From Uranotaenia lowii (taxonomy: Eukaryota; Arthropoda; Insecta; Diptera; Culicidae): a stretch of DNA of 64,000 nucleotides. The notes under the pieces are model-generated. The model had not been told where the DNA came from. It saw only the letters and a list, made by a program, of their open reading frames with translations, and made no database searches. A program made the position numbers and the translations under genes. The DNA lies in the NCBI RefSeq assembly GCF_029784155.1, contig NC_073692.1, positions 13,993,752 through 14,057,751 of the forward strand, read 5' to 3'. Within the stretch, counting starts at the first letter, position 1; each line of letters begins with the position of its first letter. Of this stretch, positions 10,401-20,860 are shown one piece after another.

Positions 10401-13400
10401 CATGAGATTAAAAAACACGTTAGTAACAGAAGAATTTTTTTTTCTAACTCTTGTATATTTCTGTTAAATCTGTTTTTGTTTATCATCAAGTACATGGATT
10501 GTCTTTTGGATCATCAACCTTTCAAAATAGTTTGATTTTAATGATTGAGCCCATTGAGTAAACATCGGCCCAAGAAAATGCAAATAAGATTAAGGCTTAA
10601 AGCATCAAGCTTATATGAATACCTTGCATAATGTTGAAGTGAAAGATTTGAACATATTAACATTAGCAGAATATATTTTTTATTTCTTTGGAAAAGAAAA
10701 GAACTTATTTTTAAATGTTTCAATAACCCAGAATAAGGTCGATAAGGCCGAAAATTTTCATCTTCAACATTTATGTTGATTACATATTTCATTTCAAACT
10801 AAGATTTTACGAATTTCATTACATCAGGCGAACGTGTTTTTAGTATTTTATGCATCTGGAAAATTCAAAATCCTCTTTTAATATGTTACCTACTTATCAA
10901 ACTTGATAATATTTTACGGAATGATTGATTGACTCATTTACGATCTTGGAAATTTCAACTGAACAATTTTCAAAGAGGGCAAAAGAATTATTACGAGTGT
11001 TTAAAATATTAAACTTGATGAGAACTACTTTCTAGAAATGATTAACTTTATTTTTTCTGTAGGCTACATCTCTATTTTTGTGTTTGAATGAGGAAGTTGA
11101 GGGAGTTTTCGGAATTAAAATTTAGGGAAATAAATAACAAAACCAAAAATGCAAAATAACTAAGGGAATTGATTACTAAAACCATTTTCATATTCATGAT
11201 CATCACACCAATTCGAAAAAATAATACATTTTTCTCATACGATTCAGCTTAGCTTAGCTTAGCTCGATTGGCTACACCCAAAATTCAGCCTCTGTGCCAA
11301 TGGCGTGTAGTCAATTACATAGCATCATTGGTACAAGAAGATAACGCGATCGGTGCTGATTCGATTTGCTCCCACCGGCATTAATCTTCCAAGTTAACCG
11401 AATTGCGTATGTCTGAAAGAAACAGAATAAAAACGAATTCACGTCCCTCCCTATCGCATCACAAGACGAAGAAGGATGGAAATAAATACCGGCCAACAAC
11501 AGGCAGCCAGCCAACCGAGCACTGTGCGTGTGAATGTAGCAAAAGCAACAACAAAAACATTCTTCTAATTCAATTCCTTCAATCTACCGGCAAACAACCA
11601 CGGCCAAGCTGTGAGTGTGTATGCAGTAAAAGCAACAAAAACAACATTGCTTCAATTCAATCTGTCGGCAAACAACCACGGCTAAGCTGTGCGTGTGTAT
11701 GTAGCAAAAGCAACAACAAAAACACCGGCAAACAACCACTGGCCGAGCTGCCCGGCTTTAGCAGCTGTGTATATGTAGCGTGTGTATGTAATAGCAGGCA
11801 GTAAGCAAAGCACAGTTCTCATTCAATGGGTTTCCCTTTGCCTTCACTCCCGTTCCCTTTCCCGTCACCATCGCAAGACAAAGGACTACCATGAAAGGCG
11901 GCCAAACGCCGGGAAGCCACCGTCGTGCGTTTTTTTTGTGATTGTTCGGCGGCAGAAAGCCTATGACAAATATCCCTCGTCCTGCATGAAGCTCAAATAG
12001 TACACTGGTTAGGATGACGGACTGGCAAGATGATACATTTGACGATCTGAGTTCGACTCTCCCTACGGGCACTGTAGTTTATATTTTTATTTTCTTGTTT
12101 CCGGGATGAATTATCCAATAGGAAGGAAATCCCATAAAATGTTTTTCTTGTTTCGCTTGAATGTAGTGGTCATGCATCATTTTAGTTGGGAGCCGAGTCC
12201 TTATGCCAGTTACGGTTTTTCAAACATATAATCTTCGGCACAGTGCACATTTCAGCGCATTATCGGCACAGAGATTTGCTAAATAGGCATTGGATTTTTG
12301 CAACCTCTTCTATGGGTGTACTCATATCCACTTTAAATCATTGAACTCAAAATGCTTCATTTACAGAGTTTTTTTTAAATCGATTTTAGCCGAACCTCGT
12401 TTTTTTACATTTGTTTTCAAACTATACCTGTTCATTTCGAATTCCATGATCGCTGGCGTGGCTAAGCAGAACAAGTTCCACGTCGCCAATGGTTTCTACT
12501 CCGTGATTAATCGAGGCCAGGCATGATTACTGTCAGAATGTCATTTGACATTTTTCCAAAGATTAGAGCGACATTCATCAGTTCGAAAACGACCGTCGCA
12601 ATCATGTCCTTTTTGGATTTTGTGAATGTAATCGCTATGAAATTCCTTCGAGAAAATGTCAAATAACATTTGGGTGCAAATTAAAGAGACACCTTGTAAA
12701 TCTCATTTCCATATCCATCACGCATTTGTCAACATTGAAATTCCATTCATCCAAACATTTATTTTTATCATTTCAGCTAGTAGAATTTTTTACCCCTAAA
12801 TGTACGCAATATCTTTTTGTTCAGAAAAAGTGTAAAAATTAGTTTCAACAGAACCAGAAATTACTGCAATTGGTGTCTTTATGCGTTATGGCTTTTAGGC
12901 TTCAACAATTTATCAAAAACTATACATTTGTACATACGTTTTCATTAGATTTTTTATTAAAATCAAAATTTGTTACAACTTACCCCTTTTTCTAATTATG
13001 TATGTACGTATGTATGGTTCCCCCATCGGTAGCAAGGTCCTGCCTATGTCTGTGTGGCTTGGCCTTCGAATTGATTCTCAGGCTTCCACGGCCGATGGTT
13101 CGTCGAGAGAAGGTATCCAACCTTCAGAGACCTACAATGGTTGGCAATCCACTCCGCTTGCAATAGTCTCTTCAGATTTACCCCAGATGCATTCCCTCTG
13201 AAATATATAATTATTTATACAATGAAACACATTTTACCTGTCAGCAACTTATGGGATCCGAACCCAAAAGTTTTTCTTGCCGATACCGGGAATCGAACCC
13301 AGTACGCCTGGGTTACCAGACTCGCGCCAGCCTATCCGCTAGACCACATCAGCGCTCGCAACTTACCCCTATTTCTAATTATAGAGAAAATCGTATGTTA

Positions 13401-16400
13401 AAAAAAAGTAAAATAAAAATAACTGAAGAAACCAATAATTTTTCTGACTACGTCAGTTTGATGTCCCACTAACCTTAAAACTTTTGAGGTATAAAGGGTA
13501 TGATTATCTGTGGACGTGAATTTTTTAGAAGCCATTGAAGTTGAAAAGTGTTGCATGTTGCGCAGTTGAGGGTTTTTATTTTATACTCTAAATTTTAAGT
13601 CCAAATTAATGCTTTGGACTCAATTATTTCCTAAACCAAGAAAGTCCGTTCAAGAGTTGTATCAATTTTAAAATTACCACTGGAACAAGAGCTGATAGAC
13701 AAAATTTGGCAAATGATTCGGATTCAGGACACCAAAATCATCCAAAAACAGTTATTAAATCATAGGCAACAAAAGTTCCCTAGTTTGATGCCGCTGATGT
13801 AAAGCAGGTATTTTTCCCCATCAAGAGCTTTCGATCGATAATCGATAATTCGATTGATATCAATCGAAAACGATCACTGAAAAAGTTAGTACACCAAGGT
13901 CTTTTTTTACACTGATATACGTACCGCGTAAAAAAAAACCGTGTAAAAAAAAACCGTGTTAATTCCCGAAAACCGTGCAAAAAAAAACCGTGCTAATTGC
14001 GGAAAACCGTGTAAAAAAAGACCTTTAAATTTATGCAGCTTTGAAACTTGTAACAATAAGACATGTAACTAGACATTTTAGACCTTAGACCTGACACCTG
14101 GGACCTGAGACTTGAGACCTGTAACTTGAGACTTTAGACTTAAGACATGAGACCTGAGATCTGAGACTTGCGAACTGGTACCTTGAACTTGAGACCTGAC
14201 AATTGAGACATGAGACCTGAGAACTGATACGTGAGACCTGAGACTTTCGACATGACACCTGAGACCTGAGACCTAAAACCTGAGACATGAGACATTAGAC
14301 ATTAGACATTAGATATGAGACCTAAGGCATGGGACATTAGACCTGAGACCAGAGACACAAAACATGAGACCTGAGACATGAGACCTGAGACATGAGACCT
14401 GAGACCTGAGACCTGAGACCTGAGACATGAGACTTGAGACTTGAGACATTAGACATTAGACATGAGACCTAAGGCATGGGACATTAGACCTGAGACCAGA
14501 GACACAAAACATGAGACCTGAGACATGAGACCTGAGACATGAGACCTGAGACCTGAGACCTGAGACCTGAGACCTGAGACATGAGATTTGAGACATGAGA
14601 CATTAGACATGAGACCTAAGGCATGGGACATTAGACCTGAGACCAGAGACACAAAACATGAGACCTGAGGCATGAGACCTGGGACATGAGACCTGAGACC
14701 TGAGACATGAGACTTGAGACATGAGACATTAGACATTAGACATTAGACATGAGACCTGAGACTTGAGACATGAGACATTAGACCTGAGACATGAGACATG
14801 AGATATTAGACATTAGACATGAGACATGAGACATTAGACTTGAGGTCTACTGTCTCTTGTCTCATGTCTCATGTCTCATGTCTCATGTCTCATATCTAAT
14901 GTCTAATGTCTCATGTCTCATGTTTCATGTCTCAGGTCTAATGTCTCATGTCTCAAGTCTCAGGTCTCATGTCTAATGTCTAATGTCTAATGTCTAATGT
15001 CTAATGTCTAATGTCTAATGTCTAATGTCTCATGTCTCATGTCTCATGTCTCAGGTCTAATGTCTCATGTCTTATGTCTAATGTCTCATGTCTTATGTCT
15101 CATGTCTCATGTCTCATGTCTAATGTCTCATGTCTCATGTCTCATGTCTCAGGTCTTAAGTCTCAGGTCTAATGTCTCATGTCTCAGGTCTCATGTCTCA
15201 GGTCTCATGTCTCATGTCTCAGGTCTCAGGTCTCAGGTCTCAGGTCTCAGGTCTCAGGTCTAATGTCTCATGTCTCAGGTCTCAGGTCTCATGTCTCATG
15301 TCTAATGTCTCAGGTCTAATGTCTCAGGTCTCATGTCTCATGTCTAATGTCTCATGTCTCATGTCTCATGTCTCATGTCTCATATCTCATGTCTCATGTC
15401 TCATGTCTCATGTCTCATGTCTCATGTCTTATGTCTCATGTCTCATGTCTCATGTCTCATGTCTCAGGTCTCATGTCTCAGGCTAATGTCTCAGCTCTTA
15501 TGTCTCAGGTCTCTGGTCTCAGGTCTCAGGTCTCAGGTCTCAAGTCTCATGTCTCAGGTCTAAAGTCTCATGTCTCGTGTCTCGTGTCTCGTGTCTGCGG
15601 TCTCAGGTCTCATTTTTCAGGTCTCAAGTCTCAGGTCTGATGTCTCAAGCCTCAGGTCTCATGTCTCAGGTCTAATGTCTCATGTCTCGTGTCTGAGATC
15701 TCAGGTCTCATATTTCAGGTCTCAAGTCTCAGGTCTAATGTCTCAGGTCTCAGGTCTCAGGTCTAATGTCTCAGGTCTCAGGTCTCAGGTCTCAGGTCTC
15801 AGGTCTCAGGTCTCAGGTCTCAGGTCTCAAGTCTCATGTCTCAGGTCTCAGGGGTCTCATGTTTCACGTTCTTAGTCTCAGAGCTAAGATTTTCCCAACT
15901 TCAAAAAGATTCTAAGTGTCTAATGAAAAGGACTTAGAATATTTTCTCTCAAAAACCGTGTTAATTCGCGAAAACCGTGTAAAAAAAAACCGTGTTAATT
16001 CCCGAAAACCGTGTAAAAAAAGCCGTGTAAAAAAAAACCGCGTAAAAAAAAACCGCGTAAAAAAAGACCTAGGTGTAATTTGTTATCGAAATACCGGTAT
16101 CAGAACTTTTCTTTTACCGTGGTTGAATTAAAGGAAATCTTTCGATTGCTTTGATTCAGTAGAATTGTTCAACCAAGTAGGCTGACAACACACGATTTAC
16201 GTTTGCTGAATTTTGTGCAAAAAATTGAAATGTACTTAAAATAAACCAAATATCTACTCAGCTGTCGTCTAAAACTTTTGGAATCAACCCGCAGTATGGT
16301 GCATCGGCCAAAAGTTTGGGATCAGTCTTCTCAAACATACACAGCAAAAAAAAAATGTAACGCTGGCCGATGTAATTTATGAAGATGTAAGCCAACCGAT

Positions 16401-19400
16401 GTATTTTTTTGGATAATCGTTATAATATTACATCTTTTCTATGTGCACCATGCAAGTAAGTCCATTTGTGTAATATCATAACCAGCAGTGTAATATCGCA
16501 TCGAGTAGTCATCGTTCATCCAAATTGACATTTGATTTGTTATATTATGCATGCAGGAAAAATCCAAAATATTAGCGCTAGTAATCAAAGCTGCTGTGCC
16601 TACTAGCGACACGTCGCATACGTCGCGACGTTGAAATTAATAACGACGCATCGCCAGTTTCCTAGGAAACTTGAAGCATGCGACTGATGACCTAGGGAAA
16701 ATGTACAGTAAATAACGTAAACAATGTTCGAGTACTACATTGAAATCGCCTACTGGACTGAAAAAAGAATAACAAACCTGCGAATGACAGGAATCTCGCT
16801 AGTAAAAAAGCGTCGCTAGTCCTTCTGTCGCTATTCGGTTTGGTGCTATACACATAATACATATTAAAAAGTAGATGGAGGATTGCGAGGCTCAGAAAGA
16901 TTTGTTTTTCTGGTGAGTATTATCAATCTTCTCAGAAAAAATAAGCAAAACCTTCGAACAAGGTCTCATTTTCTATTTTTCTTTCTAGAACAATTTAGCT
17001 CAAGGACACCGGCGTGAATAAAAATATAAATAGATTTGAAACCATCCGGGTGATAAGGTGAGTATTTTTTGCCGACCTGTTTATCCACAATGTGCTCATT
17101 TTCAATACATTCTTTCAGGAAGTAACTGTTACGGATGGAAAACACACTCTGGCTGTTTCTTCCTGAGGATTGGGAACCTCGAACAGGCTCAAATCTTACT
17201 GCTACGGTGCCTTGGCGATTTTGCTCCGTTTTCGATGAAAAATTCCCAGCAAGGGAAGGAAGTTCATACTGCTATCAGAAATTCAAGTGCAATATATTGA
17301 CAGGATTTTCATAGTCCAGCTCAGGTTCTGCTGGATTTGTGTGACACGGGAGCCTTTCTTCTAAAAGGTTTAGTGAACTGCTCAGAGAGTATCAAGACAA
17401 CCCATAAAGGGCAGTTCTCGATAAAAATAAGAATATTATGTATGTTGATGTTTTCAAATAAATTACCTGCCAACATTTTCAATATAATTGCTCAGTTTGT
17501 ATCTCATTCAATTTCCTGATCCTCATATTTTTGCAAATCCATATCTAAGATCGGAGTCTTAAATTTGACTTCCAAGTAAAAAAACGGAAACAATTACCAA
17601 GTTTATGTAGAATAAAGAAATTATCAAAACATTCAGGTACATTAGAAGCTCTAAGCTATCGCGCTCGAATTTGTCTACTGTCTTTTGATGTAATTTGTTT
17701 TACATCGTTTAGATGTAGTTCACAACCTACATCAATATAATGTAATATTAGAGTCCTTTTGCGACTCAAGTTATGTGCACGTTTTTGATGTAATATCGCA
17801 ACACTTTTTTTGCTGTGTACTGTTTTTTTTTCGTAAGTATCTCTGTTATTAAACGACGTATTTCTGCTATATAGGATGCAATGGTGACATCGTTTTGGAG
17901 CTCCGTAAAAAAAATTTCATAAAACATGTTTTAAAAGTTACTTTTGAGTGTGTTTTCGGGCGGATTTCTTTTGGTTGATAGGGAAGATTACAACATGCAT
18001 CGGCGACCAATACATTTTATGATAGAGATATTTTTATGAGTGAAACAAGTTATTCCCCAGAGTGGGTGAGCCATTTTCACTAGTGACTTGCCCCCAAATC
18101 TGCCGCTGTTTCCTAAGAAAAGTCCGCCAATAGTTTGGCCAAAAAGAAAATTACTCAATAATAAAATGTCTCCATCGGTTTCGAATGTGTACTCTCCTGG
18201 ATTTCACCGAAAATGGGCTGAAAATCAAAAGTGTGACTCTTGAAAAATTATTTTGAATTGACTCGCTGATAGAGAAGAGACAAAGGAGCCTAGAGAAGGT
18301 ACTCTAACGCGATTAGCGGATAATGGAAGTATGTATGTACGATGATTAAGTGGCAGTGAATTTCACCGCTCACAAGGCAAGTCAAGAATTCAAGTGGTTC
18401 AAGTATAGAAACAGTATGTGTGGACATTTGCTTGTTCAGAGAATCACTTTCATGAAATCAAAATTTGCGATGCCTTGGAAACTGTTGTCGTTGAAATCAC
18501 GGCTTACTATGACCTGCAAGATTACTAGTTTGCTATACAAAGATCCGTGTATCCGTGATAATTTCTTTCGTATTGATGGTGGGGTAAGTTTAAATAATAA
18601 GAGCAAGTTCACTGGTGTTGGGAAAAAGTGGTAGATATTTTGACATTTTGAAAATTTCATCATGCAAAAATGTTTTCAAGATCGTTGGGCGTATTTTTTT
18701 ACAGCACTGTTTCTATTTCAGCCGTATGTGATAGAAATATTGCTATTTTTGCATCAAAGCATGCGAAACTACAACACGTGTTGTTTAAAAACTTGAAGGC
18801 CACAGATCTTGAAAATGTTTTTGTATGGCAAAATTTTCAAAATGGGCTAAAAGTGACAAAGTTTCCCAACACCAGTGAACATGCTCTAATCAATTATATA
18901 AATAACTTCATGTTAAATAGTTTAACTCTATTATGGGGTTTAGTGGGGGGAATGAACAGGACATCAAACGATCCGAAAACTGAGATACAATGGAATGTGG
19001 GTTCAAGCCAGCCGGAGTATCTCGGCAAATTTGGAAACATGAGTAGGTTACTTAGGTACCTTTTCAGGATTCTTTATTCGTTTGAACAGTTTGAAGGGAG
19101 TAAGATGAGTCAAACCTTTTCCAAACCAGTGTTATTGCCTTTTCCTAAATCAATTGAGAACCCCTTTGATGGCGCCTCAGAGTGAGCAATATCCGCAAGA
19201 AACTTGCGAAAGAAAATACTGAGTCTTGTTAAAGAATGAACACCGGTTGATAAGCCTATCCTGGCCAAAGTATGAAAAAATGTGTGCTATTGAAAATCAA
19301 TAAGTAACACCCTGTAACGAAATGAAAATCGATCTGTAGAATGCAGTTATGTATAGTCTGACGACCGTAACTTCTAGAAGACAACTGTTTAGTTTATAAA

Positions 19401-20820
19401 AGCTGTAAAAAGTGGCTCAAAAATTTGTAAAGTCTACTTTTCGACACTGAAAACAGTTTCAAAAAGTGCTTCTTTTCGACATTGTTTTTTTTTGCTTGCA
19501 AATGTAAAGTCCACGAACTATTTTATCAGAAATTTTCGGTCATTGGCATGGTCGTCCACATGCGGTTATGTGTTTAGATGTGCTTTTTGAGGGTATACTA
19601 ATGAATTTTTAACAAGAATTTTGTATGCAACTCGTAGCAAAACTTGTTTTTTTTTTTTCAGCACTAGACTCGGCAAGCCTATAGCTATAGCTAAATTTAC
19701 CTCCCGTGCTGAAAAAAATCTTTATTTGCAACTTGTTATATAACGATATTATGTGTTGAAGTCAATACTCTGTTCAAAGTTCGTTTAAAGTTTCAATTAC
19801 TATCTCGGGCGTGTGCTTTGATTTTTATCAATTATCATTTAAAAAAAAAACCTTGCTAAGTCTCGAAACCAATTTCTTCCCACTTGAATTTAAGGATCAG
19901 TTTAACGCTGTACAGATCGATATCAAAAGTGTGCTTTTTGTTTAGTTTAGCTTCAGTTATTTTCGTATTTTGAAAACAATTGGAAAAATAAAAACTAAAT
20001 ATTCTTTATTGAACTAGAAAGATAGAATCTGCGTTAAAAATCGCCATGTTATTCAAATAATCATTAGTGTCCACAATATCAAATTGATCCCGATACGCAT
20101 CAAAATCATGATTGAATTCATCAACGGATTTGTTTTTGATATTGATTGCACATTCTTGTCAAGCTACCTACTCGTTACAGACCATTTGCATACTAAGTCA
20201 GCGAAATATGATCACATAAGAGCGATAGATTTAAAAATTACTATCATCAACTATAATTAGTTAAGTAGCTGTGGGCCCGTATTGTAAACTTATACTTAAG
20301 TCTCACCGGAATGTGCTTTAGGTTTTTTTCTCCCTCCAGCCAGTCCGATTACACACAATGTATGGACGCGATCGCTAAAACTACCGAGGGGCAATGGGTT
20401 ATTCAATTGGGCTTAGAACTTAATTGGTTCGGAAACTTACTGAAATTGATTGACAAAGACGAGCTTGATAACAACTTAATTTCAGATGAAATTTTTTTTT
20501 TCACTTGAATCATTCCAGATGACACCGTTGCCAATTTGAAGATGGAGTACAAAGTCACCCCGCAGGATGGTAAAAATTTTGTGCGATTCGAACCGGTTGA
20601 GCTGAAGCTGCGATTCCCGAAGGCAAAGTTCCATCTGACGAATCTGTTCGGTGGTGATCCCCAGCTGGGTGAATTCGCTAATCGGGCGATCAATGAGAAT
20701 CCCAGCATCCTACTGGATGAGGTTAAGCCGGCGTTTGAGAAAAATCTGGCCCGAGTTTTCACGGACATTTCCAACAGTGTTGTGGTGGGTGCTGAAGAAT
20801 CGGAATTGCTACCACCGTAG
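7459..20820 (+). CDS. Takeout/JHBP-family protein, gene A (four exons)
   Basis: Exons 7459-7528, 7598-7835, 7897-8030 and 20519-20820 join to 744 nt (247 aa); all junctions are GT-AG with intron phases 1, 2, 1. Residues ~1-23 are a signal peptide (MKSKLLTVLTLVVLHFHPGK), so the protein is expected to be secreted. The family fold is an alpha-wrapped beta-barrel that carries small hydrophobic ligands such as juvenile hormone. The N-terminal cysteine pair (CSRNDPNFEKC), the block KLDPMNF..MKIDRG, the TGDFHLQL motif and the C-terminal LTNLFGGDPQLGEFANRAIN followed by ELLPP are family hallmarks. Length is normal for the family. Only the two conserved cysteines remain in the mature part, fewer than in B and C. 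Intron 3 spans 12.5 kb of mobile DNA. Ligand and expression are unknown. Confidence 0.92.
8368..8966. mobile_element. small TIR element (MITE) with GGGCGAAACT motifs
   Basis: Inverted ends of 33 bp at 8368-8400 and 8934-8966 differ at only three or four positions and both carry CATTTCA(A/T)AAGGGCGAAACT. GGGCGAAACT recurs inside at 8522 and 8718 and 8747. No transposase is encoded; the short open frames have no known domain. Confidence 0.75.
9346..9540 (+). repeat. dispersed repeat, copy 1 (GGAAATTTCAACTGAACA family)
   Basis: Shares GGAAATTTCAACTGAACA, the following AGAG(G/A)GCAAAA and a series of later blocks with 10946-11095 in the same orientation. Both copies are diverged and non-coding. 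Confidence 0.55.
9801..9901. repeat. inverted duplication of a tRNA-like B-box segment
   Basis: Left arm 9801-9841 and right arm 9864-9901 form an imperfect inverted repeat. Each arm carries a tRNA B-box-like sequence, one per strand (GGGTTCGAATCCC in reverse complement at 9829-9841, GGTTCAAGTCC at 9864-9874), next to CGGCAGGGA and AAAGATACAACG. It resembles the 3' half of a tRNA or tRNA-derived SINE joined head to head. Confidence 0.7.
10268..10400 (+). mobile_element. hAT-like non-autonomous element end, copy 1
   Basis: Begins CCAGTGGTCGGCAACCTT, close to the CAGNGNTCGGCAAC ends usual in hAT elements. About 130 bp matches 51710-51843 in reverse orientation (AGCCAAAAAC..CAAATTTTC..ATTTATTG). 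No second end or transposase was found. Confidence 0.55.
10946..11095 (+). repeat. dispersed repeat, copy 2 (GGAAATTTCAACTGAACA family)
   Basis: Diverged second copy of 9346-9540 in the same orientation. Confidence 0.55.
11515..11770 (+). repeat. imperfect tandem repeat, ~80-bp unit
   Basis: About three units built from CGGCAAACAACCACGG, a GCTGTGNGTGTGTATGTAG block and AAAAGCAACAACAAAAACA. The open frame through it (11403-11804) reads as repeated CECSKSNNKN-like peptide and is a repeat artefact. A degenerate relative of the upstream flank (CGTCCCTCCCTATCGCATCA) lies near 57470-57570. Confidence 0.75.
11990..12100 (+). mobile_element. tRNA-derived SINE head
   Basis: A-box-like TAGTACACTGG at 11998-12008 and B-box-like GAGTTCGACTCT at 12049-12060, with tRNA-like spacing, followed by an AT-rich body. 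The acceptor ends do not pair well, so it is a SINE head rather than a tRNA gene. The 3' limit is uncertain. Confidence 0.55.
12775..13575 (+). mobile_element. TACCGTCAA-ended TIR element, truncated copy split by a SINE
   Basis: Matches 53543-53961 of the fuller copy in gene C intron 3: TTTTTTACCCCTAAATGTA, AATTACTGCAATTGGTG, AACTTACCCCTTTTTCT, TTTTTCTGACTACGTCAGTT and the right end TTGCATRTTG..CAGTTGA. The left end is missing. A SINE at 13000-13358 interrupts it. Confidence 0.75.
13000..13358 (-). mobile_element. tRNA-derived SINE (tRNA-Glu-like head) with 24-bp target duplication
   Basis: On the minus strand the head carries an A box TGGTCTAGCGGAT (13334-13346) and B box GGTTCGATTCC (13289-13299), like the tRNA-Glu family. 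The tail is a CATACATACGTA microsatellite at 13000-13015. It is flanked by near-perfect 24-bp duplications at 12976-12999 and 13359-13382 (CAACTTACCCCT(T/A)TTTCTAA..). The sister copy at 53.7 kb has the uninterrupted target, which confirms a retrotransposed insertion about 359 bp long. It is not a functional tRNA gene. Confidence 0.85.
13926..14025. repeat. AAAACCGTGT minisatellite, left block
   Basis: Tandem units of AAAAAACCGTG(T/C) alternating with TTAATTCCCG. The same block recurs in the same orientation at 15949-16069 on the other side of the heptamer array. Confidence 0.85.
14078..15872. repeat. heptanucleotide satellite that switches strand in the middle
   Basis: From 14078 to about 14848 the unit on the + strand is GAGACNT (mainly GAGACCT and GAGACAT). 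From about 14849 to 15872 it is the reverse complement (ANGTCTC). The array is therefore a near-palindrome of about 0.8 and 1.0 kb arms, meeting at GACTTGAGGTCTAC/TGTCTCTTGTC. Because 7 is coprime with 3, each strand gives open frames reading MSHVSCL-type heptads in all frames; these are not genes. Confidence 0.95.
15949..16069. repeat. AAAACCGTGT minisatellite, right block
   Basis: Same unit and same orientation as 13926-14025, here following the heptamer array directly. It ends in AAAAAAGACCT, as the left block does. Confidence 0.85.
16119..16195 (+). mobile_element. short foldback MITE, copy in gene A intron 3
   Basis: Palindromic ends GGTTGAA (16121) and TTCAACC (16168) around ATCTTTCGATTGCTTTGATT, followed by AAGTAGGCTGACAACACA. 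The same core occurs at 39785-39891, 46771-46842 and 54837-54911, so one copy or more is present in intron 3 of each Takeout-like gene. Confidence 0.7.
16338..17819. mobile_element. 1.5-kb TIR element with ends TACACAGCAAAAAAA
   Basis: TACACAGCAAAAAAA at 16338 is matched by its complement TTTTTTTGCTGTGTA ending at 17819, consistent with a TA target duplication. GATGTAATAT/GTGTAATATCGCA motifs recur near both ends. Inside are paired splice-like signals: GTGAGT at 16915, acceptor at 16987, GTGAGT at 17058, acceptor at 17117, and AATAAA at 17457. No transposase domain is recognised. Confidence 0.6.
16877..17480 (+). other. possible spliced transcript inside the TIR element
   Basis: Inferred exons: up to 16914, 16989-17057 (69 nt) and 17119 to about 17480. 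Both introns have the strong donor GTGAGT and pyrimidine-rich acceptors, and an AATAAA signal follows at 17457. An ATG at 17135 opens a 58-codon frame of unknown type; an ATG at 16877 would stop right after the first splice. It could be a captured host gene fragment, a decayed transposase gene or chance. Confidence 0.3.
18601..18885. repeat. foldback repeat with 88-bp arms
   Basis: Left arm 18601-18688 and right arm 18798-18885 are inverted copies (GTTCACTGGTGTTGGGAAA and CAAAAA(T/C)ATTTTCAAGATC within each), separated by about 110 bp. The open frame 18670-19185 (171 aa) runs out of it; I find no convincing domain. Confidence 0.7.
18670..19185 (+). CDS. hypothetical open frame, 171 aa, doubtful
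   Basis: An open frame within gene A intron 3 that I do not recognise. It starts inside the left arm of the foldback at 18601-18885 and crosses the right arm, so about 30 residues are encoded by repeat DNA. The remainder contains GLVGGMNRTSNDP and a Phe/Leu-rich C-terminus. There is faint resemblance to the GG-N-HP block of P-element-type transposases, too weak to assign. No promoter or second end supports it. It is probably a relic of a DNA transposon or a chance frame. Confidence 0.2.
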   Translation: MFSRSLGVFFYSTVSISAVCDRNIAIFASKHAKLQHVLFKNLKATDLENVFVWQNFQNGLKVTKFPNTSEHALINYINNFMLNSLTLLWGLVGGMNRTSNDPKTEIQWNVGSSQPEYLGKFGNMSRLLRYLFRILYSFEQFEGSKMSQTFSKPVLLPFPKSIENPFDGASE

Positions 20821-20854
20821 GAAGGAAGATTTGCACGATACGCTAATGAAATTA

Positions 20855-20860
20855 AATAAA
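20855..20860 (+). terminator. polyadenylation signal of gene A
   Basis: AATAAA 35 nt after the stop codon at 20818-20820, followed by an A run, which implies a very short 3' UTR. Confidence 0.6.

Noticed and set aside
11403..11804. 133-aa Cys/Ser/Asn-rich frame resembling a small secreted Cys protein
   Set aside because: The CECSKSNNKN units follow the ~80-bp DNA tandem repeat exactly and there is no signal peptide.
13267..13355. Possible tRNA-Glu gene on the minus strand
   Set aside because: A and B boxes are present but the acceptor and anticodon arms do not pair well, and the sequence is part of a 359-bp SINE with target duplications.
14085..15875. Several 67-104 aa open frames and a CRISPR-like look
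   Set aside because: Tandem heptamers without spacers; frames are open only because the unit has no stop. This is eukaryotic intron DNA, not a CRISPR array.
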